Translations under genes and position numbers: made by a program
The notes under the pieces: model-generated
Seen by the model: only the letters and a program-made list of their open reading frames with translations
The model's database searches: none
Told to the model about the DNA's origin: nothing
NCBI GenBank assembly: GCA_003694825.1
Contig: RFJS01000531.1
Span: 1 to 14,301, forward strand
Origin: Verrucomicrobiota bacterium
Lineage (GTDB): Bacteria > Verrucomicrobiota > Verrucomicrobiia > Opitutales > Opitutaceae
Length of the DNA stretch: 14,301 nucleotides
Direction: 5' to 3'
Shown here: in pieces, positions 1-8,844 of the stretch
Numbering within the stretch: the stretch's first letter is position 1
Layout: each line of letters starts with the position of its first letter

Positions 1-641
1 CTGCACCCCGGCAGGTTGATCCAGAAATCCACATCGAACATCAGCGGCGCCGGCAGATAGCTCTTGCGCTCCGCCTCGCTGACCACGCGCTCCTCGACAT
101 CGTCCACCGTCGTCAGCGCCGCCTCCGCCCGCGAAGGCAGCGGACTGTCGTAATACCACTGCGGATCATAATACCGGCCCGAATCCAGAGCGATCACCGG
201 CACGCCCTCGAACCGATCGCCCCCCTCACTCAGCGGCGGCAAAAACCCACACTCGCGCAACCGCCCCTCCCGCAAATCCACGATCAACAAATCCTTCCGG
301 GCAAAACCGCGCCGCTCCATCGCCTCGATCACCCCGCGCACCAGATCCGGCGGCGTCGCCAGCCCGGGCCCGGATCCTGAATACACCTTCAGCCCCGCCC
401 GCCCCAGCCGCCCGGGAGCCAGCCGTTTCCCCTCGCGCCGCTCGAACGCGCTCACCAGCGCCTCCACCGCCTCCGCGTAACGCTCCCGCGAAAACGCATC
501 GACCCGCGCCTCATAAACCCGATTCGACGGCGGCGGCAGCAACACCGCCTCGCCGGCTCCGCGAACACCCGCCACCGGCACGCTCAGACATGCGCCCGCG
601 ACGCCGATCCACCGCCACAACCTGCCCGCTCTCGCCCTCAC
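1..641 (-). CDS. Exported DUF362-like protein, N-terminal part (cut by window edge)
   Basis: A minus-strand frame stays open from about 659 to the window edge, so about 213 N-terminal residues are visible and the C-terminus is missing. It begins with a basic stretch (RARAGRLWRW) and a hydrophobic segment (IGVAGACLSVPVAGV) that read as a signal peptide; a Cys in it leaves a lipoprotein possible. The body contains GLKVYSGSGPGLATPPDLV, then a helix-like VIEAMERRGF, LLIVD, and late in the visible part FDVDFWINLPGC. That order resembles DUF362 proteins (metal-ligand-like 'KPN..T.P' region, then 'D..INLP'). The function of that family is not settled. I chose the GTG at 641; GTG at 653 and TTG at 659 are in-frame alternatives and none has a strong ribosome site. 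Codons end mostly in G or T, unlike the plus-strand neighbours. The family call is from memory and is moderate. Confidence 0.55.
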   Translation of the reverse strand, partial: MRARAGRLWRWIGVAGACLSVPVAGVRGAGEAVLLPPPSNRVYEARVDAFSRERYAEAVEALVSAFERREGKRLAPGRLGRAGLKVYSGSGPGLATPPDLVRGVIEAMERRGFARKDLLIVDLREGRLRECGFLPPLSEGGDRFEGVPVIALDSGRYYDPQWYYDSPLPSRAEAALTTVDDVEERVVSEAERKSYLPAPLMFDVDFWINLPGC

Positions 642-712
642 CTCAGCAAACACCTTCAACCGTCTCCACAAGCCCGCTTGACACACAATTTCCCGGGCGG
701 GAAGTTGAGCCA
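642..712. promoter_or_regulatory. Divergent intergenic region with TTGACA box and small palindrome
   Basis: This 71-base gap separates the divergent DUF362-like and TPR genes, so it should carry both promoters. On the plus strand there is a perfect TTGACA at 678-683, but the hexamer 17 bases downstream (GAAGTT) is a poor -10. A 6-bp inverted repeat TTCCCG/CGGGAA with a 2-base centre lies at 690-703, between the box and the TPR start, where an operator could sit. GGGAAG at 699-704 is the only candidate ribosome site for the TPR gene. The promoter call is weak; the box and the inverted repeat are seen directly. Confidence 0.3.
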
Positions 713-2206
713 ATGCGGTTTGGAATTCGAAAACTGTCCGTTTGCGGACGGGTATTCATCAGTGTTGTGACGCTTCTGGTTGCAGGCTGTTCCAAGCCCG
801 AGGAGGTAATCAACAGGCGCCTCGCCGATGCCAACCAAAAGATCGAAGAAGGCGCCCCGACCGAAGCCGTCGAAATCCTCGAAAAGCTCAATCGCAAATT
901 CCCCGATCAGGCCCGCGTCCTCGAAGCCCTCGGCTTCGCCTACGCCCAGGTCGACCGCCAGATGGACGCCGCCACCGCCTTCGTCGCCGCCGCGGATGCC
1001 GACCCCGAAGCCGCCTACCTGCGCCAGTTCGCCGCCGAAGCCTACCTGCGCCAGGACAAACTCAATGAAGCCGCCGAACAATACCGCCTCTACATCGCCG
1101 CCTACCCGGACGACTACCAGGGCTGGAAAAACCTCGGCGAAACCGAAGAGCGCCTCGGCAACATCACCCGTGCCATCGAAACCTACCTCGAATGGTATCG
1201 GCTCCGTCCCTCCGGCTTCGCCGCCCTGCGGCTCGGCAAAGCCTTCCGCAAACTCAACAACACCCCGCAGGCCAAATCCTGGTTCGAAACCACCATCAAA
1301 CACGGCGACGACGCCGTGAAAGAAGCCCTCCTCGGCCTGCTCGAAATCGAAGTCGAAGCAGGCGACATGGCCGCCGCCGAAAAAACCGTCGGCCAGCTCG
1401 ACCGCAACTTCCCCGGAACCCTCGACGCCAGCGACCTCGCCGGCGTCCGGGAACGCATCGCGGCCTGGCGCAAAGCCCAGGAAGCCCTCGAGCAGGCCCG
1501 CGCCGAACAGGAGCGCCTCGCCCGCGAGCTCGAAGAAGCCCGTCGCCGACAGCAGCGCGAAGCCCAGCTCGCCGCCGAGCGCCAGCGCGAAGCCGCCCGT
1601 CAACGCGAAGCCGAGGCCGCCGCCGCGGCCGCCGCTGACACCCCGGGCACCGCACCCACCGCTCCGTCAACCGCTCCCGTCCGGACCGAGCCCGACACCC
1701 CACTCGCCGCCCTCCAGTCCGCCTCCCGTCCCGCCCCCGCGCAAATCCCGGAAGACCTCGCCGCCGCCATCGCCCGCCGCGAGAGCGGCGACCCCGACGG
1801 CGCGGCCGACATGCTCTGGCGCGCCCTCGGCGAAGACGACACCCGCGTGGACCTCTGGGTCGAACTCGCCGACATCTACCGCGAACAAAAACAATACGCC
1901 GCCGCCGAAGCCTGTATCCTTGAAGCGCGGCGCCTCGCCCCCGACTCCATCGAAGTCGAAACCGCCTACCTCAACATCGTCCGCGAATCCCAACCGCGCG
2001 ACGTCTACCTCGCCCGCGTCCAGAGCGCCCGCGAAAAATTCCCGGCCAACGCCAACCTCGCCTGGGTCTACGCCCGCGAACTCGCCGAACTCGAGGGCGA
2101 CGCCGCCCGCACCATCGCCGCTTTCGAGGACTTCCTCCTGCTCGCGGATCCCGCCGACCCGCGCCGCGCCGAAGCCGCCGCCTACCTCGCGCGCAACCGC
2201 CGCTGA
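713..2206 (+). CDS. TPR lipoprotein with central coiled coil
   Basis: The 497-residue product starts at ATG 713. A longer frame reaches back to 590 but would overlap the divergent gene and bury the signal peptide. The N-terminus is a lipoprotein signal: basic start, hydrophobic FISVVTLLVAGC, lipobox VAGC with Cys26 as the lipidated residue. Residues about 30-245 are tetratricopeptide-like helix pairs (for example AVEILEKLNRKFPD and AAEQYRLYIAAYPDD). Residues about 248-305 are a Glu/Arg/Gln/Ala-rich coiled coil, followed by an Ala/Pro/Thr-rich linker, then a second TPR block from about 350 to the end. The architecture suggests a membrane-anchored scaffold that binds other proteins; no enzyme motif is seen. 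It ends 32 bases before dnaG and probably shares its transcript. Its exact function is unknown to me. Confidence 0.85.
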   Translation: MRFGIRKLSVCGRVFISVVTLLVAGCSKPEEVINRRLADANQKIEEGAPTEAVEILEKLNRKFPDQARVLEALGFAYAQVDRQMDAATAFVAAADADPEAAYLRQFAAEAYLRQDKLNEAAEQYRLYIAAYPDDYQGWKNLGETEERLGNITRAIETYLEWYRLRPSGFAALRLGKAFRKLNNTPQAKSWFETTIKHGDDAVKEALLGLLEIEVEAGDMAAAEKTVGQLDRNFPGTLDASDLAGVRERIAAWRKAQEALEQARAEQERLARELEEARRRQQREAQLAAERQREAARQREAEAAAAAAADTPGTAPTAPSTAPVRTEPDTPLAALQSASRPAPAQIPEDLAAAIARRESGDPDGAADMLWRALGEDDTRVDLWVELADIYREQKQYAAAEACILEARRLAPDSIEVETAYLNIVRESQPRDVYLARVQSAREKFPANANLAWVYARELAELEGDAARTIAAFEDFLLLADPADPRRAEAAAYLARNRR

Positions 2207-2219
2207 CCCCGGCGCCGTC
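2203..2219 (+). repeat. 17-base direct repeat, copy 1, at the TPR gene stop codon
   Basis: CTGACCCCGGCGCCGTC contains the TGA stop of the TPR gene and the palindrome GGCGCC. An identical copy lies at 10754-10770 on the stop codon of mrdA. The flanking bases differ on both sides. After this copy comes a C-rich tract leading to dnaG, with no partner arm for a strong hairpin. Confidence 0.5.
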
Positions 2220-2238
2220 TCCCCGCCCCTCCCCGGCC

Positions 2239-4104
2239 ATGCCCATCATCTCCCGGGCCACCATCCAGAACATCAAACAGCGCGTCGACATCCTCGATGT
2301 CGTCTCCAACGTCGTCGCCCTCAAGCGCGCCGGCTCCAAATACAAGGGCCTCTCCCCCTTCAACCAGGAAAAAACCCCCTCCTTCTTCGTCTCGCCGGAC
2401 AAGGGACTCTACAAGTGTTTCAGCAGCGGCAAGGCCGGCGACGTCATCTCCTTCGTCATGGAGACCGAGGGACTCACCTTCACCGAAGCCGTCGAAACCC
2501 TCGGCCGACGCTACGGCATTCCCATCGAATACGAAAAGGGCGGCATCTCCAACCAGGAGCGCTCCCTGCGCCGCGAACTCTTCGACATCCACGAACACGC
2601 CGCCGAACTCTATCGCCAGGCCTTCCTCGCCGACGACGAAGCCGGACGCTTCATCCGCCGTTACTGGCAGGAAACCCGCCAATTCTCCCTGGACATCGCC
2701 GAAGACTTCAAAATCGGCCTCGCCCCGCCGGATGGCGGCGCGCTCCTCTCCCATCTGCGCAAGCGCGGCTTCAGCGACCAGGCCCTCCGCCAGTGCGGCC
2801 TGTTCTTTCTCAGTGGAGACACCCCGCGCTACGAACGCTTCCGCGGCCGCCTCATGATCCCCATCCGCGACAGCCAGGGGCGCATCGTCGCCTTCACCGG
2901 ACGGCAGCTCGACATCACCCCCGCCGACGACCCGGCCCGCGAAGCCAAATACGTCAACTCCCCTGAAACCCCCATCTTCACCAAGGGCAAAATCCTCTTC
3001 AACTTCGACCGCTCCCGCAAACACGCCCGCGACGGCGCCCCCTTCCTCATGGTCGAGGGCCAGCTCGACGCCATCCGCTGCTGGTCCGTCGGTCTGCACA
3101 CCGTCATCGCGCCCCAGGGCACCGGCGTCACCGAAGACCAGTGCCGCCTCCTGCAACGCTTTCACACCGGCCTCGAAGTCGTCCTCGATGGCGACCGCGC
3201 CGGACAGGCCGCCGCCCTGCGCCTCCTCCCGCTCGCACTCGCCCAGGGGCTCGAAGTCACCTTTCTCCCCCTGCCCGAGGGCGCCGACCCCGACGACTAC
3301 ATCCGCGAAAACGGCGAACACGCCGTCGAAACCCTCCGCAACCGCCACCTCCCGGCCATCCAGTTCGCCATCAGAGCCCTCGCGCCGGACGTCGCCACCA
3401 TGTCCGCCCAGCAGATTTCCGACGCCTGTCGCCAGCTCTTCGAGATCATCCACCGCGCGCCCTCCGAAGTCGCCCGGGCCGAATACCTCGCGGAAATCGC
3501 AGCCGGCCTCCGCCTCAGCCGCACCGCCGTCGACGCCGACTACCGCGCCTTCCGGGAAAGCGCCCAGCGCCGCGAAACCGTCTCCGCCGCCCTCTCCTCC
3601 CGACCGGCGGCCGATTCCGCTCCGGCCGCCGAGCCGGTCGCCGCACCGGTGGATGAGGGCCGCAACTCAGCCGAGCACGACCTGCTCCTGCTCGCCCTTC
3701 AATACGAAGACCTCGGCCGCCCCCTGGCCGAAACCATCGCACCGGAATGGATCAACACCAGCACCCGCGCCGGTCGCCTCCTCGACCTCGTCCTCAACGA
3801 ATTCCTCCACGACACCTGGGCCGGCACGCAGTGGCTCCAGGAACATCTCGACGATCCGGCGGACAAAGCCTTTATCGCCTCTCTTCTCTTCGACGCGCCG
3901 GAAATCGATCAACCCGAGCGCGTCGCGAACGATGGTATCCGGCAGATGATCAATAACTTTTGCGCACCAAAAATGCGCGAGATCGAACTTGAAATTGCCG
4001 CGAAACAAGGGAAGTTCGATGCTGACCTGATCTCTCTGCTCAAAACCAACGAAGAACTGAGAAAACTACGACTCAATCCGCCGACACTTCGACTACCGGT
4101 CTGA
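2239..4104 (+). CDS. dnaG: DNA primase DnaG with degenerate zinc-binding motif
   Basis: DnaG makes the RNA primers for replication. The 621-residue product is slightly longer than E. coli DnaG (581). Domain order is normal. The N-terminal zinc-binding-type domain (1-105) begins [16 protein letters not shown]. The catalytic core has [14 protein letters not shown], and the TOPRIM motifs EGQLD (Glu273-Asp277), a GT loop and DGDRAG (Asp317, Asp319). The C-terminal part (about 470-621) is where DnaG normally binds the DnaB helicase. The oddity is in the first domain: the positions equal to E. coli Cys40, His43, Cys61 and Cys64 are Ser39, Asn42, Cys60 and Ser63, so three of the four zinc ligands are gone although the flanking residues (EKTPSF, YKCF, GKAGD) are conserved. 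Start ATG 2239 follows a C-rich leader with no Shine-Dalgarno sequence. It lies 32 bases after the TPR gene and 10 bases before rpoD. Confidence 0.96.
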   Translation: MPIISRATIQNIKQRVDILDVVSNVVALKRAGSKYKGLSPFNQEKTPSFFVSPDKGLYKCFSSGKAGDVISFVMETEGLTFTEAVETLGRRYGIPIEYEKGGISNQERSLRRELFDIHEHAAELYRQAFLADDEAGRFIRRYWQETRQFSLDIAEDFKIGLAPPDGGALLSHLRKRGFSDQALRQCGLFFLSGDTPRYERFRGRLMIPIRDSQGRIVAFTGRQLDITPADDPAREAKYVNSPETPIFTKGKILFNFDRSRKHARDGAPFLMVEGQLDAIRCWSVGLHTVIAPQGTGVTEDQCRLLQRFHTGLEVVLDGDRAGQAAALRLLPLALAQGLEVTFLPLPEGADPDDYIRENGEHAVETLRNRHLPAIQFAIRALAPDVATMSAQQISDACRQLFEIIHRAPSEVARAEYLAEIAAGLRLSRTAVDADYRAFRESAQRRETVSAALSSRPAADSAPAAEPVAAPVDEGRNSAEHDLLLLALQYEDLGRPLAETIAPEWINTSTRAGRLLDLVLNEFLHDTWAGTQWLQEHLDDPADKAFIASLLFDAPEIDQPERVANDGIRQMINNFCAPKMREIELEIAAKQGKFDADLISLLKTNEELRKLRLNPPTLRLPV

Positions 4105-4114
4105 AAACCGCACC

Positions 4115-5926
4115 ATGCCGCGCAAAGCCAAATCCGAAAAACCTTCCGACAAAGCCAAGGCCAAGACGCCTCGCAAGACGTCCCGCCGCAAGAAAGCGGC
4201 CGCCGAAGAGACCAAACCCGCGACGTCACAGGATACGGTGGAGAACTCCAGCAACGCCTCCTCCATCAACGACAAGATCCGCGATCTCATCCGCCTCTCC
4301 AAAGAGCAGGGGTATCTGACCTTCCAGGACATCAACGAGGCCCTGCCGGAGTCCGTCGACAATCCGGAGGACATCGAAAACGTCATCTCCATCCTTCAGA
4401 ACCTCGACATCGACATCCTCGACCCCGAGGACGTCGAGGAATTCAAGGCCCGGCAGGAAGAGGCTGAGGAAGAGGAGTCCCGCGCCTCGCAGCAGGACAT
4501 CCTCGACGACCCCGTCCGCATGTATCTCAAGCAGATGGGGCAGGTGCCGCTCCTTACCCGCGAACAGGAAGTCGAAATCTCCAAGCGGATCGAAAAGGCG
4601 GAACAGGACGCCGCCAAAGTGCTCTTCTCCATCGGCCTTACCGGTCGCTTCCACGCCGAGCTCGGCCGCAAGCTGCTCAACCGCGAAGAGCGCTTCGACC
4701 GCATCGTCGTCGACAAACGCGTCGAAAACCGGGAGACCTACTTCAAGGCCCTTCCCGACCTCGTCGAAGCCACCGAACGCGCCGAGGCCAATGTCCAGAA
4801 AGCGTGGGACGACTACCACGCCGCCGAAGATGACGCCGCCCGCAAACGCGCCATGGCCCGCTTCCGCCGGCACGAAAAGGCCCTCTGCGCGACGTTCCCG
4901 AAATACTATTTCAAGCTCAAGGTATTCGAGGAATACCTCGAAAACCTCAACCCCGTCTTCACCGAGATGGGGCAGACCCTGCAGAAACTCGAGCAGGCGA
5001 AAAACCCGAAGACCAAGCGCGACACGCAGATCGACCGCAAAGCTCTCGAAGAGAAGATCCGGGCATGGGAAATCGAATACCGGATCCACCCCGAAAAGCT
5101 CCTCGAGATCATTCGCGAAGTGCGCAAGTTCATGCGCGCCGCGCACCGGGCGAAGACCGAGATGGTCGAGGCCAACCTTCGCCTCGTCATCTCCATCGCA
5201 AAAAAATACACCAACCGCGGCCTCTCCTTCCTCGACCTCATCCAGGAGGGCAACATGGGCCTGATGAAGGCCGTCGAGAAATTTGAATACCGCCGCGGCT
5301 ACAAATTCTCCACCTACGCCACCTGGTGGATCCGCCAGGCCATCACCCGCTCCATCGCCGACCAGGCACGCACCATCCGCATCCCGGTCCACATGATCGA
5401 GACCCTCAACAAGGTGATGCAGGTGCAGAAGCAGCTCCTCCAGGAATACGGGCACGAGCCCACCCCCGAAGAGGTTGCCGAGGAGATGCAAATGCCCGTC
5501 GAGCGCGTCCAGCAGATCATGAAGATGGCCCAGCAGCCCATCTCCCTGCAGTCGCCCGTCGGCGACGGCGACGACACCAGCTTCGGCGACTTCATCGAAG
5601 ACAAGAGCGCGGAAAACCCCTACGACATGACCGCGTTCTCGCTGCTGCGCGAGAAGATCATCGATGTGCTCGACTCCCTCACCGAACGCGAGCGCCGGGT
5701 CCTCTCACTGCGCTTCGGGCTGATCGACGGCTACAGCCGCACGCTCGAAGAGGTCGGCAAGCAGTTCAAGGTCACCCGCGAACGCATCCGGCAGATCGAG
5801 GCCAAGGCCCTGCACAAGATGCGCCATCCCACGCGGATCCGCCAGCTCTACGGCTTCTTCGAGTCCGAGCCGCTCGACAACCCCCAGCAGATCATCAAAA
5901 AGGTCGTCGAGGGCAACAAGCGCTGA
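4115..5926 (+). CDS. rpoD: RNA polymerase primary sigma factor RpoD (sigma-70)
   Basis: This is the housekeeping sigma factor that guides RNA polymerase to promoters. The 603 residues show the full group 1 layout. A basic low-complexity head (about 1-40, rich in Lys, Ala and Arg) precedes region 1.1 ([20 protein letters not shown]). Region 1.2 is [22 protein letters not shown] non-conserved region spans about 165-340. Region 2 (about 345-425) contains [20 protein letters not shown] and [20 protein letters not shown]. Region 3 follows, then region 4 with [15 protein letters not shown] (from 522) and the -35-reading helix [14 protein letters not shown]. Regions 2.4 and 4.2 look standard, so ordinary TTGACA/TATAAT-type promoters are expected. 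Start ATG 4115 is 10 bases after the dnaG stop, with no clear ribosome site, suggesting coupled expression from the same transcript. Confidence 0.98.
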   Translation: MPRKAKSEKPSDKAKAKTPRKTSRRKKAAAEETKPATSQDTVENSSNASSINDKIRDLIRLSKEQGYLTFQDINEALPESVDNPEDIENVISILQNLDIDILDPEDVEEFKARQEEAEEEESRASQQDILDDPVRMYLKQMGQVPLLTREQEVEISKRIEKAEQDAAKVLFSIGLTGRFHAELGRKLLNREERFDRIVVDKRVENRETYFKALPDLVEATERAEANVQKAWDDYHAAEDDAARKRAMARFRRHEKALCATFPKYYFKLKVFEEYLENLNPVFTEMGQTLQKLEQAKNPKTKRDTQIDRKALEEKIRAWEIEYRIHPEKLLEIIREVRKFMRAAHRAKTEMVEANLRLVISIAKKYTNRGLSFLDLIQEGNMGLMKAVEKFEYRRGYKFSTYATWWIRQAITRSIADQARTIRIPVHMIETLNKVMQVQKQLLQEYGHEPTPEEVAEEMQMPVERVQQIMKMAQQPISLQSPVGDGDDTSFGDFIEDKSAENPYDMTAFSLLREKIIDVLDSLTERERRVLSLRFGLIDGYSRTLEEVGKQFKVTRERIRQIEAKALHKMRHPTRIRQLYGFFESEPLDNPQQIIKKVVEGNKR

Positions 5927-5968
5927 TCGGCCTTTACAGCCGACAGGCGGCGCGTAGCTTTCACAGTC
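5927..5968 (+). promoter_or_regulatory. rpoD-tatA gap: small hairpin and weak promoter-like boxes
   Basis: Directly after the rpoD stop is a 5-bp stem TCGGC (5927-5931) and GCCGA (5939-5943) with a 7-base loop. It has no T tract, so it is not a convincing terminator. TTTACA at 5933-5938 with TAGCTT at 5955-5960 (16-base spacer) could be a weak promoter for tatA, but transcription would then start almost at the ATG. Both are only suggestions. Confidence 0.2.
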
Positions 5969-6250
5969 ATGCCAATCGATTCCGCAGGCATTCTCGCGGT
6001 CCTCGGCCCCCTGGGATGGCCGGAGCTGCTCGTCATCCTCTTTGTCGTCACACTGCTCTTCGGTGCGAAACGCCTTCCCGAACTGGCCCGCGGCTTCGGC
6101 AAGTCCATCCGCGAGTTCAAAAAGGCGACCAGCGAAATCGAAGAGGACATCAAAGAAGCCGTCGAAGACGAGCCCGCCCCGGCCCCGAAAAAGGACCCGA
6201 AAAACGAGGCAGCGCCCCCCGCCGCATCCCGCACCGCCAGAAGCGAATGA
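5969..6250 (+). CDS. tatA: Sec-independent (Tat) translocase subunit TatA/TatE
   Basis: TatA forms the protein-conducting part of the twin-arginine translocase, which exports folded proteins. The 93-residue product has the family layout: a short N-terminus, one membrane helix (about 16-31, [16 protein letters not shown]), the [12 protein letters not shown] hinge with Phe31-Gly32, and an amphipathic helix ([20 protein letters not shown]). A charged Ala/Pro-rich tail follows. The Glu19 in 'WPELL' is typical of the TatA/B family. TatA is preferred over TatB because of the short tail and the FGAKxLPE signature. It sits alone between rpoD and mreB; tatC is not in the window. No clear ribosome site precedes ATG 5969. 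Confidence 0.93.
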   Translation: MPIDSAGILAVLGPLGWPELLVILFVVTLLFGAKRLPELARGFGKSIREFKKATSEIEEDIKEAVEDEPAPAPKKDPKNEAAPPAASRTARSE

Positions 6251-6265
6251 TTCAGTCGTGTCGTC

Positions 6266-6292
6266 TTGCTGTCACAACCGGCGAAATTGCCT

Positions 6293-6302
<10 letters not shown>
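6266..6302. repeat. Perfect 9-bp inverted repeat upstream of mreB
   Basis: TTGCTGTCA (6266-6274) and TGACAGCAA (6294-6302) are exact reverse complements separated by 19 bases. There is no T tract after the second arm. The second arm overlaps the TTGACA box at 6293-6298. This arrangement fits a binding site for a dimeric regulator better than a terminator, but that is inference. Confidence 0.6.
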
Positions 6303-7392
<1,090 letters not shown>

Positions 7393-7400
7393 CCGGTTCC

Positions 7401-7418
7401 CGGCCCGCGAACGGGCCG
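7401..7418 (+). terminator. GC-rich hairpin between mreB and mreC (attenuator-like)
   Basis: CGGCCCG (7401-7407) and CGGGCCG (7412-7418) pair perfectly around the tetraloop CGAA, 8 bases after the mreB stop. What follows (CCCTCGTTTGCC) has only three T residues in a row, so it is not a canonical intrinsic terminator. It could lower mreC transcription relative to mreB, or protect the mreB 3' end. Confidence 0.4.
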
Positions 7419-7472
7419 CCCTCGTTTGCCCGGCGTCCCATGGTGCCACCGTTCTCCTACTGATCCGCCCTC

Positions 7473-8303
7473 TTGCCGAAAAAGCGATTTCTCCAGACCC
7501 GTCCCTTCCTCGCGCTCGGCATCGTCGCTCTCGTCTGGGCCATCCTGCCGATCGTCGTCAAATCGCTTTCCCGGATCAGCTTCTACGAATTTCAGGCCCC
7601 GGCCAACCTCGCCGCTTCCTACGCACGCGACCTCCAGACCTTCTGGGCCGCTCGCCTGCACTCGAAAAACGAGCTGATCGCCGCTGGCCGCGATCTGGCC
7701 CGGCTCAACGCCGCCTACGAACTGACAATCCGCGGCAACGAATCGCTGCGTGCCGAAATCGCCCGGCTCGAACGGCTCCTCAACCTGCCCGCCCGGGCCG
7801 GCTACCGCTATGAAGTCGCCCGCGTGGTCCGGCGCGACTTCTCCGCGTGGTGGCAGCAGATCGTCATCCGCAAGGGCAAAAACTACGGCATCCCGGTCGG
7901 CGCGCCCGTCGTTTTCACCGGCGGCGTTGTCGGCCGTGTTCGCGAGGTCTATGCCTACACCGCTGTCGTCGATCTCATCAGCAGTCCGAACATTCGCCTC
8001 GCCGCCAACTTCGACGGCGACAACCGTCCGGTAAGCTTCCAGGGCGGGCCCAGCCCCTCCTTCGCCGCCCCCCGCGGGCGCGTCCACTACGTGCCGCTGG
8101 ATATCCAGGCTTCCGAAGCCGCGCCCAAGCGTCTCGTCACCTCCGGGCTCGGCGGCGTGTTTCCGCCCGGCCTGCCCATCGGCCGCGTCATCCGCCTCTC
8201 TCCCGGCCCGGATGGCCTGTTCAACATCGGTGAAGTCGAGCTCGACGAGCGCCTCGGTGCCCTTACCGAAGTCGCCGTCATCATTCCGACCTCCGAAGAA
8301 TAA
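7473..8303 (+). CDS. mreC: Rod-shape-determining protein MreC
   Basis: MreC is the periplasmic elongasome scaffold that activates PBP2. The 276-residue product has a short basic N-terminus, one membrane helix (about 12-30, FLALGIVALVWAILPIVVK), a coiled-coil helix (about 55-105) for dimerisation, and the beta-rich MreC core. The core contains GKNYGIPVGAPVVFTGGVVG (ending near 153), FPPGLPIGRVIRL and a final 'GALTEVAVIIP' strand. The start is TTG 7473: an in-frame TGA at 7461-7463 leaves no ATG or GTG upstream that keeps the basic N-terminus and membrane helix. No ribosome site is visible. mreD begins one base after its stop codon. Confidence 0.93.
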   Translation: MPKKRFLQTRPFLALGIVALVWAILPIVVKSLSRISFYEFQAPANLAASYARDLQTFWAARLHSKNELIAAGRDLARLNAAYELTIRGNESLRAEIARLERLLNLPARAGYRYEVARVVRRDFSAWWQQIVIRKGKNYGIPVGAPVVFTGGVVGRVREVYAYTAVVDLISSPNIRLAANFDGDNRPVSFQGGPSPSFAAPRGRVHYVPLDIQASEAAPKRLVTSGLGGVFPPGLPIGRVIRLSPGPDGLFNIGEVELDERLGALTEVAVIIPTSEE

Positions 8304-8304
8304 C

Positions 8305-8844
8305 ATGCGCGGGGATCATCGCTGGCTCATCGTGTTGCTGGGCAACGTCGTCTTTCTGTGGGTGATGGGGCAGGTCAATCATCACCTCACCGCCTTGCCC
8401 CTGGGCGACAGCCGCGGCCCGCTCTATCTCTTTGTCGGAGGGCTGCCGATCGCCTTCGCCGCCCTGCGCCTCTCCCTCGGCCAGGCCCTCGCCGTGTCCA
8501 TCCCCACCGCCCTGGCCATGGAGGCCGGCACACCGATCCCCTTCGGCACGCTCATGCTGCCCGCCGCGGCATGCGTGTGTCTTGCCATCGGCTTTCGCGG
8601 CGCGTTCAACCGCTTCGACCGCATGACGGTGGTGCTGGCCGTGCTCCTCATCTATCTCGTGCTGATCTCGGCCTTGACCCTCGTCACCGGAGCCTTCCGG
8701 CTGCAGGGCCCCCGGCTCGCGCTTGATCTGCTCGCCTCCCAGCTCGTCGCCGTGCTGCTTTCCGGATGGTATTTTGCCGCGGAACTCGCGCTGCTGCGCC
8801 TTTTCGGAATAGATCTCGACACCGAATTGAGAGACGCGCCGTGA
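8305..8844 (+). CDS. mreD: Rod-shape-determining membrane protein MreD
   Basis: MreD is the small integral membrane member of the MreBCD complex and has no known enzyme activity. The 179 residues are mostly hydrophobic, with about five membrane helices, including HRWLIVLLGNVVFLWVMG, a central AALRLSLGQALAVSIPTALA, and MTVVLAVLLIYLVLISALTL. The family is recognised by hydropathy, size and position rather than by motifs. The start ATG 8305 lies one base after the mreC stop, with GAAGAA just upstream. A longer frame from 8212 would run back inside mreC and is not needed. The last four bases overlap the mrdA start (GTGA). Confidence 0.9.
   Translation: MRGDHRWLIVLLGNVVFLWVMGQVNHHLTALPLGDSRGPLYLFVGGLPIAFAALRLSLGQALAVSIPTALAMEAGTPIPFGTLMLPAAACVCLAIGFRGAFNRFDRMTVVLAVLLIYLVLISALTLVTGAFRLQGPRLALDLLASQLVAVLLSGWYFAAELALLRLFGIDLDTELRDAP

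Noticed and set aside
590..712. Longer N-terminus for the TPR lipoprotein
   Set aside because: It would overlap the divergent gene and bury the signal peptide and lipobox 41 residues inside the protein.
736..749. GTCCG-TTTG-CGGAC hairpin early in the TPR gene
   Set aside because: A short stem within coding sequence, with no T tract or regulatory context; probably incidental.
5927..5943. Terminator after rpoD
   Set aside because: The stem is only five pairs and lacks a T tract; kept only as a weak note in the rpoD-tatA gap.
5969..6250. TatB rather than TatA
   Set aside because: The product is short, with the FGAKxLPE hinge and a short amphipathic helix typical of TatA/E; TatB is usually longer. 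A dual-function TatA remains possible because no other tat gene is visible.
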